Assembly: GCA_028277025.1 (NCBI GenBank)
Contig: JAPYVG010000040.1
Span: 1 to 14,086 of the forward strand
Direction of reading: 5' to 3'
From: Sulfolobaceae archaeon
GTDB taxonomy: Archaea; Thermoproteota; Thermoprotei_A; Sulfolobales; Sulfolobaceae
Length of the DNA stretch: 14,086 bases
Within the stretch, counting starts at the first letter, position 1, and the number at the start of each line of letters is the position of its first letter. Below, one piece after another: positions 7,222 through 14,004 of the stretch. Under the pieces are notes generated by a model, which had not been told where the DNA came from, did no database searches, and saw only the letters and a list, made by a program, of their open reading frames with translations. The position numbers and the translations under genes were made by a program.

Positions 7222-8129
7222 TGCTTCAAATTAAATATTCTTTTGTTGTCATTATCTAAGTCGCCGAAAATTCCATACTTTATTGCTCTTAAAACATATT
7301 TTAACGTCTCTTTTAACCCTAAACTCTCGTATAAATATAATACAAAGAAGGGTAAGTACTTGGAATAAGTTATCTCGACCTTGCGGCGAGTTAGTAGATA
7401 TATATTATTCCTTAGCATTATATAATATCTCATTGGATTAGAATAAAAGGGATAACTTATCAAGTCTTTTCCAGTTAGCTTAGACAACAAATGACTAAGA
7501 TATATAGGAATTCTTCTCCTATATTTTTTATAGGTCTCTCCAACCCTGTACTCAAGCATTTGTTTTTTGTAGGCAAGTATGTAATATCCAGCTCGTCTTA
7601 ATCTAGTTGCATATTCTATGTCTATACTATATAGAAATAAATTTTCAAGAAACTTATATTTCTCACAAACACTATTTTTAACAATCATACCACTTCCTAC
7701 TATATACCTAGCTAAATAGAAATCCTCATTGATTCTAGTGGTTTTAGTTGCAGTATCGCTATTAATTGAAACTATTGCTGTATTATAATAAAGTTGAGCA
7801 TCATTTTTTAACTTTTCTATAACCTCATTAACACTAAAAGGTTCTAAGGGTAATGAATCTTGATCAAGAAACAATACCCATTCTGCCCCTAATTCTTTAG
7901 AAACTTTACAGCAGATATTATATGCTTTACCTAAACCAACATTGTTTTCTAAAGGTATTACAGTGTTCACGTTTTGTAATAAGCTTAAAAAGTTTTTATC
8001 AGAGGAGTTATTATCAATTAGAATTATGGGGAGACGAGCGTTTTTTAGGATATGAATAATCTTGAATACTATTTCAGTATCAGGATTATATGTAACTATG
8101 CATGCCGAGATAGACAACGTATCTAACAA
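7215..8129 (-). CDS. RfbF-like family 2 glycosyltransferase, 304 aa
   Basis: A GT2 enzyme of the rhamnosyltransferase-like (RfbF/WbbL) branch. Seen in sequence: CIVTYNPDTE (residues 10-19), ILIDNNSSD (36-44), ENNVGLGKAYN (61-71), the metal motif FLDQDS (87-92), and SIDIEYATRLRRAGY in the catalytic-base region. No membrane helix is obvious. The only suitable start is TTG at 8129. No ATG or GTG lies nearby, and a TATA-like element sits about 23 bases before it, so a leaderless TTG start is likely. It is the first gene of a minus-strand operon with the GT4 at 6175-7209. It is paralogous to the gene at 11732-12646 (same length and motif order, and both C-termini carry YG(I/L)(F/L)GDL) and to the relic at 11050-11284. 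The family name suggests rhamnose transfer, but the donor is not proven. Confidence 0.92.
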   Translation of the reverse strand: MLDTLSISACIVTYNPDTEIVFKIIHILKNARLPIILIDNNSSDKNFLSLLQNVNTVIPLENNVGLGKAYNICCKVSKELGAEWVLFLDQDSLPLEPFSVNEVIEKLKNDAQLYYNTAIVSINSDTATKTTRINEDFYLARYIVGSGMIVKNSVCEKYKFLENLFLYSIDIEYATRLRRAGYYILAYKKQMLEYRVGETYKKYRRRIPIYLSHLLSKLTGKDLISYPFYSNPMRYYIMLRNNIYLLTRRKVEITYSKYLPFFVLYLYESLGLKETLKYVLRAIKYGIFGDLDNDNKRIFNLKQR

Positions 8130-8146
8130 TAAAATTTATTAGAACT

Positions 8147-8158
8147 ACTTAAAAAGTT
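8147..8158. promoter_or_regulatory. Shared divergent TATA-like element
   Basis: ACTTAAAAAGTT is nearly its own reverse complement. Its middle lies about 23 bases before the TTG at 8129 (minus) and about 19 bases before the ATG at 8171 (plus). The whole gap between the two starts is 41 bases and contains no second clear box for either gene. One element may therefore serve both directions. Confidence 0.5.
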
Positions 8159-8170
8159 AAGGGTAGAAAA

Positions 8171-10501
8171 ATGAACATCAATAGTATGTATAGGCTGATT
8201 CACAATAAGTATTATTTCGTTCTTCTGTCAAGTATATTTTCCGCATTAATAACTGAACTTATTTTATTCCATAAATATGTTTTTTATAGTGTAGGAGACA
8301 ACGTATTTCCGCTTAGCATGTCCTATTTTTACAATTATCAGCCCTTCTTTACTAATGTTAATGGCGGGTCAATTGGAAATAATATTATACTAATAATATA
8401 CGGTTTATTTTATTTTCCTTTTTTCAATAAATATGGGGAAATGGTAAGTTTTTTAGTAACCACATTTATAGGTAACTCTGCACTATCTCTATTGATATAT
8501 AAAAATATTCAAAGATATAATATTAATATTAGCATATTTTCATTTATTGTGGCAATAGGAGCGGAGATATTTCTAAATTCTGGACTGAATCTCTATTATG
8601 AACTTCTCTTACTACCTAATACATTTATACCCATTCATGCAATATTCCCATGGATAATTTATTTTATAGATTCAATAACAATAGACAATGACAACCTAAT
8701 AATAAAATTTCTAGAAATACTTGCAGCATCATTACTACTTATAATTTTTATAGTATTCATATTAACTTTAGTACTTACAACTTATCTGATTATTGGGATA
8801 TTTTTTATAGGGCTATTATTCTCATCAAATCTCAGGGTGAAGAGAAAGCTGATTCTTTTAGTAGTTAGTGTGATAATTCTAGTTTCACTGAATATCATAT
8901 CATTACTTCCTTCTTATTTCGGTGCAGTAAGTTATTTTTCTTCCCACGTAGGAGAAAAATACTATGTAAACGCATTAAAATTTTACATGCAGTCATTTAA
9001 TGGCTCAATTTTTAATGTACTAACTTTAACATATTTACCTTCTAATACTATATCCCTAATTCCCTATTACTATATTTTCATTGGTGGTTTATTTGTAGCG
9101 TTACTAGTATTACCAGCTATCAGTCAAGATAGAAATATCCCTAAGATCTATTATATTAGTCTAGTGACTTTTCTTATACTGTCAGCTTGGCTAGCGGCCC
9201 CTTATCTCTTCCCATCATACATTAGTTTATATTCACACATTCCCTATTTATGGAGTTTAGATATTCCATGGCTTTCTTTTACATTTGTATTATTCATTTC
9301 TGCTTCAATATCTTTAGGGAATGGATTAGTTTCTACAAAAAGAAAAAGAACAAAAATAATATTTGCAATTATGTTATTAATTATTATTTTTGCACAGATA
9401 TATCCTTACTATTCTGGCCAGCTAAGTTTAAGCATAGCATGGGATCCGCCCAATTACTTATGGAAAGTCTCAAACATCATAAATGATGGGCCATATAAAA
9501 ATCCAAGAATCCTAGTTTTTCCCACAAGTGGAGATTATGTTGCATACAATTTTTCTCTTAATAATACGTACGTGGGAGCAGGATTTTGGCAAACTTTATT
9601 TAATGGGGATGTATATGCGTCGTATTTCCCATATAACTGTTATTCATTAGAATGGTTTATTACTATTTATCCATCGTTTAATTTATCTTCTTATCAACCA
9701 TTTTTAAATGCCGCAAGATTATTAGGAATAAACTATATCATTATTACCAAAAATTTTATCCCAAAATACTACTTCACTACCAATTACATAAATAAAGTGG
9801 AGATAGAAAAGCTAACTAGCACACTTCCTTCCTCCTCAATTATTTATAATAATTCACAAATATTGGTGTATAATTTCTCATCCGAAACTATAGCAGTTAT
9901 CCCTAAATATATCATTTTTGTAAATATTTCTAAACCTTTATGGATTCAGGAAACTCCCGATTATAATGTTTCGGAATTTCACAATTTACTTTCTGCCTTA
10001 AACTTAAGTTTTGTTAATTATTCCTCAGCTGCTTTGGTAAGCTCTAGCTATGAAAAAGAAATCACTGAGTCCATACAGAATTATACAATATTATATAGTT
10101 CTAGCAATATTACAGTTATAAAGCTAAATAACGTTCCCAGACTAGAAGTAGAGAATGAAAATCCCAGCGTGATCATTATAAAAATAGCTAAAGATGATTA
10201 TAATTCACTTATACCTGTTCTGATACGAGAAAATTATCAATCTGGAATAAATGAGTATATAAATAATTACGATAAAATAGTAGCTGGCTATTCGAATGAG
10301 TCGTTTATTATAATAACGAATTCATCTACTATCATAATTAATTATAATGTGAAAAATATTTTGCAATACATATATATCATTTACTTTTACATATTAATAA
10401 TCATAGCAGTTGTACTAATTCTAATGAAGAACAATGTTTTTAAGTATCGTTTTATTACTAGATTTTTTGATGCAAATTACTTGCAAAGAAGATCCAGATA
10501 G
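8171..10501 (+). CDS. Polytopic membrane protein with sequon-rich outer domain, GT-C-like, 776 aa
   Basis: About twelve membrane helices occupy residues 15-411, a large soluble domain 415-728, and a last helix 729-751 with a basic tail (RRSR). The first outer loop carries YSVGDNVFPL (40-49), an acidic residue where GT-C glycosyltransferases place their catalytic Asp. The start of the soluble part (RILVFPTSGDYVAYNFS, then AARLLGINYIIIT at 514-526) recalls AftD/YfhO-like GT-C proteins. These are resemblances from memory, so a lipid-linked sugar transferase or glycan-export role is inferred. The domain contains thirteen N-x-S/T sequons (N460, 464, 504, 560, 568, 585, 599, 611, 616, 637, 646, 709, 717), which places it outside the cell. 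The start is the first ATG, 41 bases from the divergent glycosyltransferase start, with a leaderless-type promoter. The basic tail should be cytoplasmic if helix 729-751 crosses the membrane. Confidence 0.85.
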   Translation: MNINSMYRLIHNKYYFVLLSSIFSALITELILFHKYVFYSVGDNVFPLSMSYFYNYQPFFTNVNGGSIGNNIILIIYGLFYFPFFNKYGEMVSFLVTTFIGNSALSLLIYKNIQRYNINISIFSFIVAIGAEIFLNSGLNLYYELLLLPNTFIPIHAIFPWIIYFIDSITIDNDNLIIKFLEILAASLLLIIFIVFILTLVLTTYLIIGIFFIGLLFSSNLRVKRKLILLVVSVIILVSLNIISLLPSYFGAVSYFSSHVGEKYYVNALKFYMQSFNGSIFNVLTLTYLPSNTISLIPYYYIFIGGLFVALLVLPAISQDRNIPKIYYISLVTFLILSAWLAAPYLFPSYISLYSHIPYLWSLDIPWLSFTFVLFISASISLGNGLVSTKRKRTKIIFAIMLLIIIFAQIYPYYSGQLSLSIAWDPPNYLWKVSNIINDGPYKNPRILVFPTSGDYVAYNFSLNNTYVGAGFWQTLFNGDVYASYFPYNCYSLEWFITIYPSFNLSSYQPFLNAARLLGINYIIITKNFIPKYYFTTNYINKVEIEKLTSTLPSSSIIYNNSQILVYNFSSETIAVIPKYIIFVNISKPLWIQETPDYNVSEFHNLLSALNLSFVNYSSAALVSSSYEKEITESIQNYTILYSSSNITVIKLNNVPRLEVENENPSVIIIKIAKDDYNSLIPVLIRENYQSGINEYINNYDKIVAGYSNESFIIITNSSTIIINYNVKNILQYIYIIYFYILIIIAVVLILMKNNVFKYRFITRFFDANYLQRRSR

Positions 10502-10571
10502 ACTCTATTTCAGTGATAATATTATTGATATAATAAAATTCTATTATTGTTTTAACGACGCTGGTGATTAA

Positions 10572-10926
10572 ATTAAATGGTCTAGATCTAGACCTTCAGT
10601 TGAAATAAACATAGTTGAAAAAGTAGGAGACTCAGAAATAGTATTTATAGTTTCTACGCCAGACATTAAAGTCAAATTAACAGTAAATCTACCGGAGTTC
10701 ATTGAAAATTTTCTAGGAATATTAGTTGAGAATAAGGGCGAATATTTTAATTATCCAAGAGGTGTTAATAAGGGTATAGCGATAGCATTAAAATACAATA
10801 CAAGAAGAATAATTATCTCTAATAAAGCTCCTAAATGTTGACAATAAGAAGGTTAATTCGGTTGTAGGTGCTGGAGGGCCAGATGTATTCAAATTATGTA
10901 AATTTACTTTCTTATCAAATTTATAA
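10572..10926 (+). pseudogene. Probable glycosyltransferase N-terminal relic
   Basis: After a TAA at 10569-10571 the plus strand runs 89 codons without a stop. It includes VEINIVEKVGDSEIVFIVST, a gap, then GILVENKGEYFNYPRGVNKG and IAIALKYNTRRIIISN, ending at TGA 10839-10841. Shifting frame continues it with NVDNKKVNSVVGAGGPDVFK to TAA at 10924-10926. The segment NYPRGVNKGIAIALKY followed by a hydrophobic strand resembles the nucleotide-sugar-binding half of family 2 transferases, where asparagine or aspartate residues would come next. There is no good start codon, one frameshift, and no C-terminal half, so it is broken and truncated. It lies 70 bases after the membrane protein on the same strand and may once have been its operon partner. 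Family call is tentative; coding origin is fairly secure. Confidence 0.55.
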
Positions 10927-10948
10927 TTTTTATCAAATTTATAATTTT
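10913..10948 (+). repeat. Perfect 18-base tandem duplication
   Basis: The unit TATCAAATTTATAATTTT occurs twice in a row (10913-10930 and 10931-10948), followed by more T. It covers the end of the broken glycosyltransferase frame and supplies its last stop. It looks like a replication-slippage duplication; its T-rich content could also slow transcription, though no stem is evident. Confidence 0.8.
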
Positions 10949-11049
10949 TTAATATAATTTATAGAACGTTAATATGCGAAAAAATCGCTTTCTTCGGAGA
11001 ATTTCTAATAATAAGCCATTATTACGTAATAAGTAATAAGGGGGTATTG

Positions 11050-11284
11050 CTTGATGAGACCTATATTCTTATCTAAATCTCCAAGTATACCATATTTAGC
11101 AGTCCTTAAAGACCACTTAATACTTCTCTTATAACCTAAAAACCTCACATAGAACGAATAAATCGCCAATGATCATTTTTAATGAAGTAGAAGATATGGA
11201 TGTATTTTTAAATATATCAAACTAGAGTTCCTATAAACTTATACATTTTAATTAGAACACCTATATGAGAGATCCTTAGGAAAT
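11050..11284 (-). pseudogene. C-terminal relic of an RfbF-like GT2
   Basis: Read on the minus strand, this carries a decayed copy of the last 75 or so codons of the RfbF-like glycosyltransferases at 7215-8129 and 11732-12646. KMIIGDLFVLCEVF matches KVIIGDLFIMCEVL of the latter. After a one-base shift, LGYKRSIKWSLRTAKYGILG then DLDK matches LGYRKSAKWILRAVRYGLLG and DLEK. Further upstream, TTTCCTAAG and scattered bases match the region encoding NFLRYYLMLRNDVYLW, but stops interrupt all frames. The true C-terminus is not preserved (it reads NIGLIKQY). It points opposite to the intact paralog 450 bases away, so it is not a simple tandem duplicate. The boundary at the high-coordinate end is unclear and may overlap the next relic. 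Confidence 0.8.
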
Positions 11285-11633
11285 ATGTGCGACAGAATCT
11301 ATTATTTCTTCAGACTATCCTAATGCTAATACTGTTAGCCCTTCTGCTCACATTATTGGATCTAGCGTAAAAATTGAGCAAGTAAAATTTGAGCAAAAGA
11401 TTAAGGTGCCTACAATATCTCTTATATCTATAAATAACGTAGAACTTGGAATACAGCCTATTCTCGAGGAAAACTAAAGGTCCATCAGCATGCCTCTTAT
11501 GAGGAGAATAAGGGGCAGGTACAAGGATTTCCAAATTATACTCACCAGGAACTCCCTAACCCTCTCACCATGTAATCTCGGGTTGTTCATTATTATTATC
11601 AATTTCTTGTTCCTAGTTATCCTCCTCAAGTAG
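11283..11633 (+). pseudogene. Unrecognised broken gene with C-terminal membrane helix
   Basis: One plus-strand frame stays protein-like for 116 codons with a single TAA (11475-11477) in the middle. Before it are ESIISSDYPNANTVSPSAHI, then IGSSVKIEQVKFEQKIKVPT and ISLISINNVELGIQPILEEN. After it, in the same frame, come RSISMPLMRRIRGRYKDFQI, ILTRNSLTLSPCNLG and a hydrophobic LFIIIINFLFLVILLK ending at TAG 11631-11633. No start codon is available and a TAG lies just upstream (11277-11279), so the front is lost. The last part could also be read as a 47-residue ORF from the ATG at 11490. I do not recognise the family. A basic stretch followed by one membrane helix at the very end suggests a protein anchored by its C-terminus. 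Function unknown. Confidence 0.45.
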
Positions 11634-11700
11634 AATATTATATAATCAGAATTTATTGAACTATTACGCTAATTTTAATCATGGCACTTTCAGTGGAAAT

Positions 11701-11709
11701 ATTTAAAAC
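11701..11709 (+). promoter_or_regulatory. TATA-like box for the GT2 gene at 11732
   Basis: ATTTAAAAC is centred about 27 bases before the ATG at 11732. This favours that ATG over the in-frame ATG at 11681, which would place the box inside the coding region. The resulting 304-residue protein has exactly the length of its paralog at 7215-8129. Confidence 0.6.
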
Positions 11710-11731
11710 TTCCTTTAAACTTTTATCTGTG

Positions 11732-12646
11732 ATGTTAATTACAATCGTAACTTATAATCCCGAAGAAGACTTTGTTGCTGGCATTATAAAGAAAATCAGA
11801 GAAAAAGAGAATAGAGTTAAGATTCTTGTCATAGACAATCATTCGACTAGAAAACCATTAAATAAAGTGCAATATTTGTCAGACTACTTTATTCCTTTTG
11901 ATAAGAATTATGGTCTCGGAAAGGCTTATAATAAAGCGGCGAAAGTTGCTAAAGAACTGGGAGAAGATTATATTATGTTTTTGGATCAAGACACGACTAT
12001 TCTTGATAATTTTGCTCCCAGTAAAGTTGTAAGAGAAGCTAAAGAGCTAAAAGAAAAGGGAGGTCCACTGCCAATAATATTAAGTGTGAATATAGATAAC
12101 GCTCTAATAGACAAGGAAATTCCAAACTCTAACTTTTACACAGCTAGGGGGGTAGCCAATAGCGGCATGATATTGAACGTAGATTATGCGTTAAGACAAC
12201 CTTTCTTGGAGAGCTTATTTCTTGATAGGTTAGATTTTGAGTACACTTATAGGGCTGAAAAATTTGGATATTTACCTCTAGTTTATAGGGAGAGAGTGAT
12301 CTTACATAAGCCCGGGGAAAGATCAAAATATTATTCGAGGTTATGCGGGAAATTATTGGTAGCTCTAAAGCTCATGTTACATAGGAATGATAAAGATCGT
12401 GAAAAGTACAAAAAGTATTGTTATTACTCCAATTTCCTAAGATATTATCTCATGTTACGTAATGATGTATACTTATGGTTAAGAAGAAGGATATATTCTA
12501 GTAATTGGAAAGTGATTATAGGCGATCTATTCATCATGTGCGAAGTCCTTGGGTATAGAAAGAGCGCTAAATGGATTCTTAGGGCTGTTAGGTATGGCTT
12601 ACTAGGAGATTTAGAAAAAGATAACCAAAAACTCTTCGAAGTATAA
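11732..12646 (+). CDS. RfbF-like family 2 glycosyltransferase, 304 aa
   Basis: A paralog of the gene at 7215-8129, of the rhamnosyltransferase-like GT2 branch. Motifs in order: TIVTYNPEED (residues 4-13), LVIDNHSTR (32-40), FDKNYGLGKAYN (56-67), the metal motif FLDQDT (83-88), RLDFEYTYRAEKFGY in the catalytic-base region, NFLRYYLMLRNDVYLWLRRR, and the shared C-terminal AVRYGLLGDLEKDN. There is no clear membrane span. An ATG at 11681 would add 17 residues ahead of the first beta strand. The ATG at 11732 is preferred because of the TATA box at 11701-11709, because the paralog also begins a few residues before VTYNP, and because lengths then agree. It probably extends a surface glycan in the cytoplasm with a deoxysugar such as rhamnose, although donor and acceptor are unproven. 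It stands alone, between relics. Confidence 0.92.
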   Translation: MLITIVTYNPEEDFVAGIIKKIREKENRVKILVIDNHSTRKPLNKVQYLSDYFIPFDKNYGLGKAYNKAAKVAKELGEDYIMFLDQDTTILDNFAPSKVVREAKELKEKGGPLPIILSVNIDNALIDKEIPNSNFYTARGVANSGMILNVDYALRQPFLESLFLDRLDFEYTYRAEKFGYLPLVYRERVILHKPGERSKYYSRLCGKLLVALKLMLHRNDKDREKYKKYCYYSNFLRYYLMLRNDVYLWLRRRIYSSNWKVIIGDLFIMCEVLGYRKSAKWILRAVRYGLLGDLEKDNQKLFEV

Positions 12647-12758
12647 TATTATCTATCATTTTACATTTGATCAAAACTTTGTTTATATCTACTGTATATT
12701 TTACAGCTTTCGCTTCTCATGATAGGTATTAAGCTTTTAGATACTATAGTAAGAAACA

Positions 12759-13191
12759 ATGAAAATAATGAAACCTAATATCGTTTTGATAGTAACAGAT
12801 ACTTTGAGAAAGAATTACTCGTCAAAACTAGATAAACTTCTCGAAATTGGTTTTAATAAAATTGATAATGCCTTTACGCCGTCTCACTGGACACTACTGG
12901 CTCATATAAGTATGTTTACTGGGCTTTACCCTTATTTTCACGGAGTTCATGAGTATTATGGAGTAAATGATAGGGATGAAGATTACGGTAAATTAGGTAA
13001 GCTCGCTATAAATAAATTAGATAATCTTATCTCATTACTTAAGGATGAAAACTATAGGAATTTCTGCTAATGCGTTGATAACGCCCATATTTGGTTTTTC
13101 TAAGTTGCAATATAATAAGAATTCTATCTTCTTTACGCATATCTTTGCTCATCAATAAGCGTACTTATCTACCGCGGATGACATCTTCTAA
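12759..13191 (+). pseudogene. Truncated, frameshifted sulfatase-superfamily gene
   Basis: The first 103 codons encode the start of an alkaline-phosphatase/sulfatase-superfamily enzyme: KPNIVLIVTDTLRKNY (residues 5-20, with the metal-binding D14), NAFTPSHWTLLAHISMFTG (37-55, the nucleophile region) and YPYFHGVHE. The frame ends at TAA 13068-13070. Moving to the next frame at about 13050 continues the protein with TIGISANALITPIFGFSKL and then NSIFFTHIFAHQ, before stops at 13156-13158 and 13189-13191. Intact relatives are several hundred residues long, so most of the enzyme, including the later metal ligands, is missing. Such enzymes remove or transfer sulfate or phosphate groups, for example on surface glycans. 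Starts at 12759 or 12768 are both possible; a TTAAGCTTTTAGA region lies about 25 bases before the former. The 3' limit is approximate. Confidence 0.8.
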
Positions 13192-13392
13192 AATGACGCA
13201 TCAGTAATCTCATCTTGGAAATTTATTTTAGTCTCATGTATGTGAAGCTAACGAATTAGTCAGCGCCAACCTAATAGGGCGATTCAGGGCTCCATTGCGA
13301 TTTCTATTTGTTTCTATAGAATGAAAGTGTCTTAATCCTACATCAGTAACGCTAGAAGGGAAAGAGTGCGGACACCACGTCATGTTATCTAA

Positions 13393-14004
13393 GAGATAAA
13401 ATGGGAAGTGATGGGTAATATTAATGAGAAATTGGGATGAGATAATATTATGAAGTCGATTTCAACTGAGAAAGACCTTTTGCTCTAGATTGATAAAGTC
13501 TTTCCATAGGAAACGTTTAGGGATAAACTTGAGTCACTTTACTCCAAGAAACCCAAGTGGGACGTTACATTACTCCTCAAAGAATCAAGTTCGTCTACGA
13601 CATCTCTTGGTTAGAGGGAGAAATTAGGGATGGCAAAACGTTTACGAAATACTTAGGTGGGAAAGTCCCACCAAAAAGCACTCTTCTCCTACAAGAGACA
13701 GTCGTTGAAGAGGGAGAAACAATTTGGACAACTCTAATGAATGAACTCGACAAGGCCCTAGACAAGGTGATTAACGAGAAAAAGGAAAAGGGTTTCGAAC
13801 TTGAGGTAGGAAGAGAGAAACGACAAGTTCAAGGACTACCACCTAATAGATACATTCTTCCGCGAGGGAAGGAGGAGTTTTCAAACCTATTTAAAGGAGA
13901 TCACACTTGACCTTGAGGAGACGAAATTTAACGACAATTTTCTCCTAATGAATTATTCTGTTTCTAAGCTCAAGTACTTTACAAGCTTAAGGAAGTTGGG
14001 GTAG
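13393..14004 (+). pseudogene. Multiply broken gene of unrecognised family
   Basis: Protein-like frames join along the plus strand. Frame A (from 13393; an ATG at 13450) has EIKWEVMGNINEKLG, MKSISTEKDLLL, a TAG, IDKVFP, a TAG, then ETFRDKLESLYSKKPKWDVT and LLLK. A shift at about 13575 leads to IKFVYDISWLEGEIRDGKTF, GGKVPPKSTLLLQETVVEEG, ETIWTTLMNELDKALDKVIN and EKKEKGFELEVGRE. A second shift near 13815 returns to frame A with RNDKFKDYHLIDTFFREGRR, SFQTYLKEITLDLEETKFN and a C-terminus NYSVSKLKYFTSLRKLG ending at TAG 14002-14004. The joined protein of at least 190 residues is charged and helical, with no membrane span. I do not recognise it; a transposon-related protein is one possibility given its decay, but I see no DDE triad or terminal repeats. 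The open piece at 13557-13910 reads into a wrong frame over its last third. Confidence 0.6.

Noticed and set aside
9250..9486. Plus-strand ORF of 78 residues inside the membrane protein
   Set aside because: Out-of-frame reading of membrane-helix codons in an intact gene.
11051..11056. TGATGA as a possible C box of a C/D guide RNA
   Set aside because: No matching D box and terminal stem at the right distance, and the sequence is explained by the glycosyltransferase relic.
11310..11534. Minus-strand ORF of 74 residues
   Set aside because: Antisense to the single-frame relic at 11283-11633; starts without a promoter and resembles nothing. The relic frame is more protein-like.
12144..12326. Minus-strand ORF of 60 residues
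   Set aside because: Antisense to the intact GT2 at 11732-12646.
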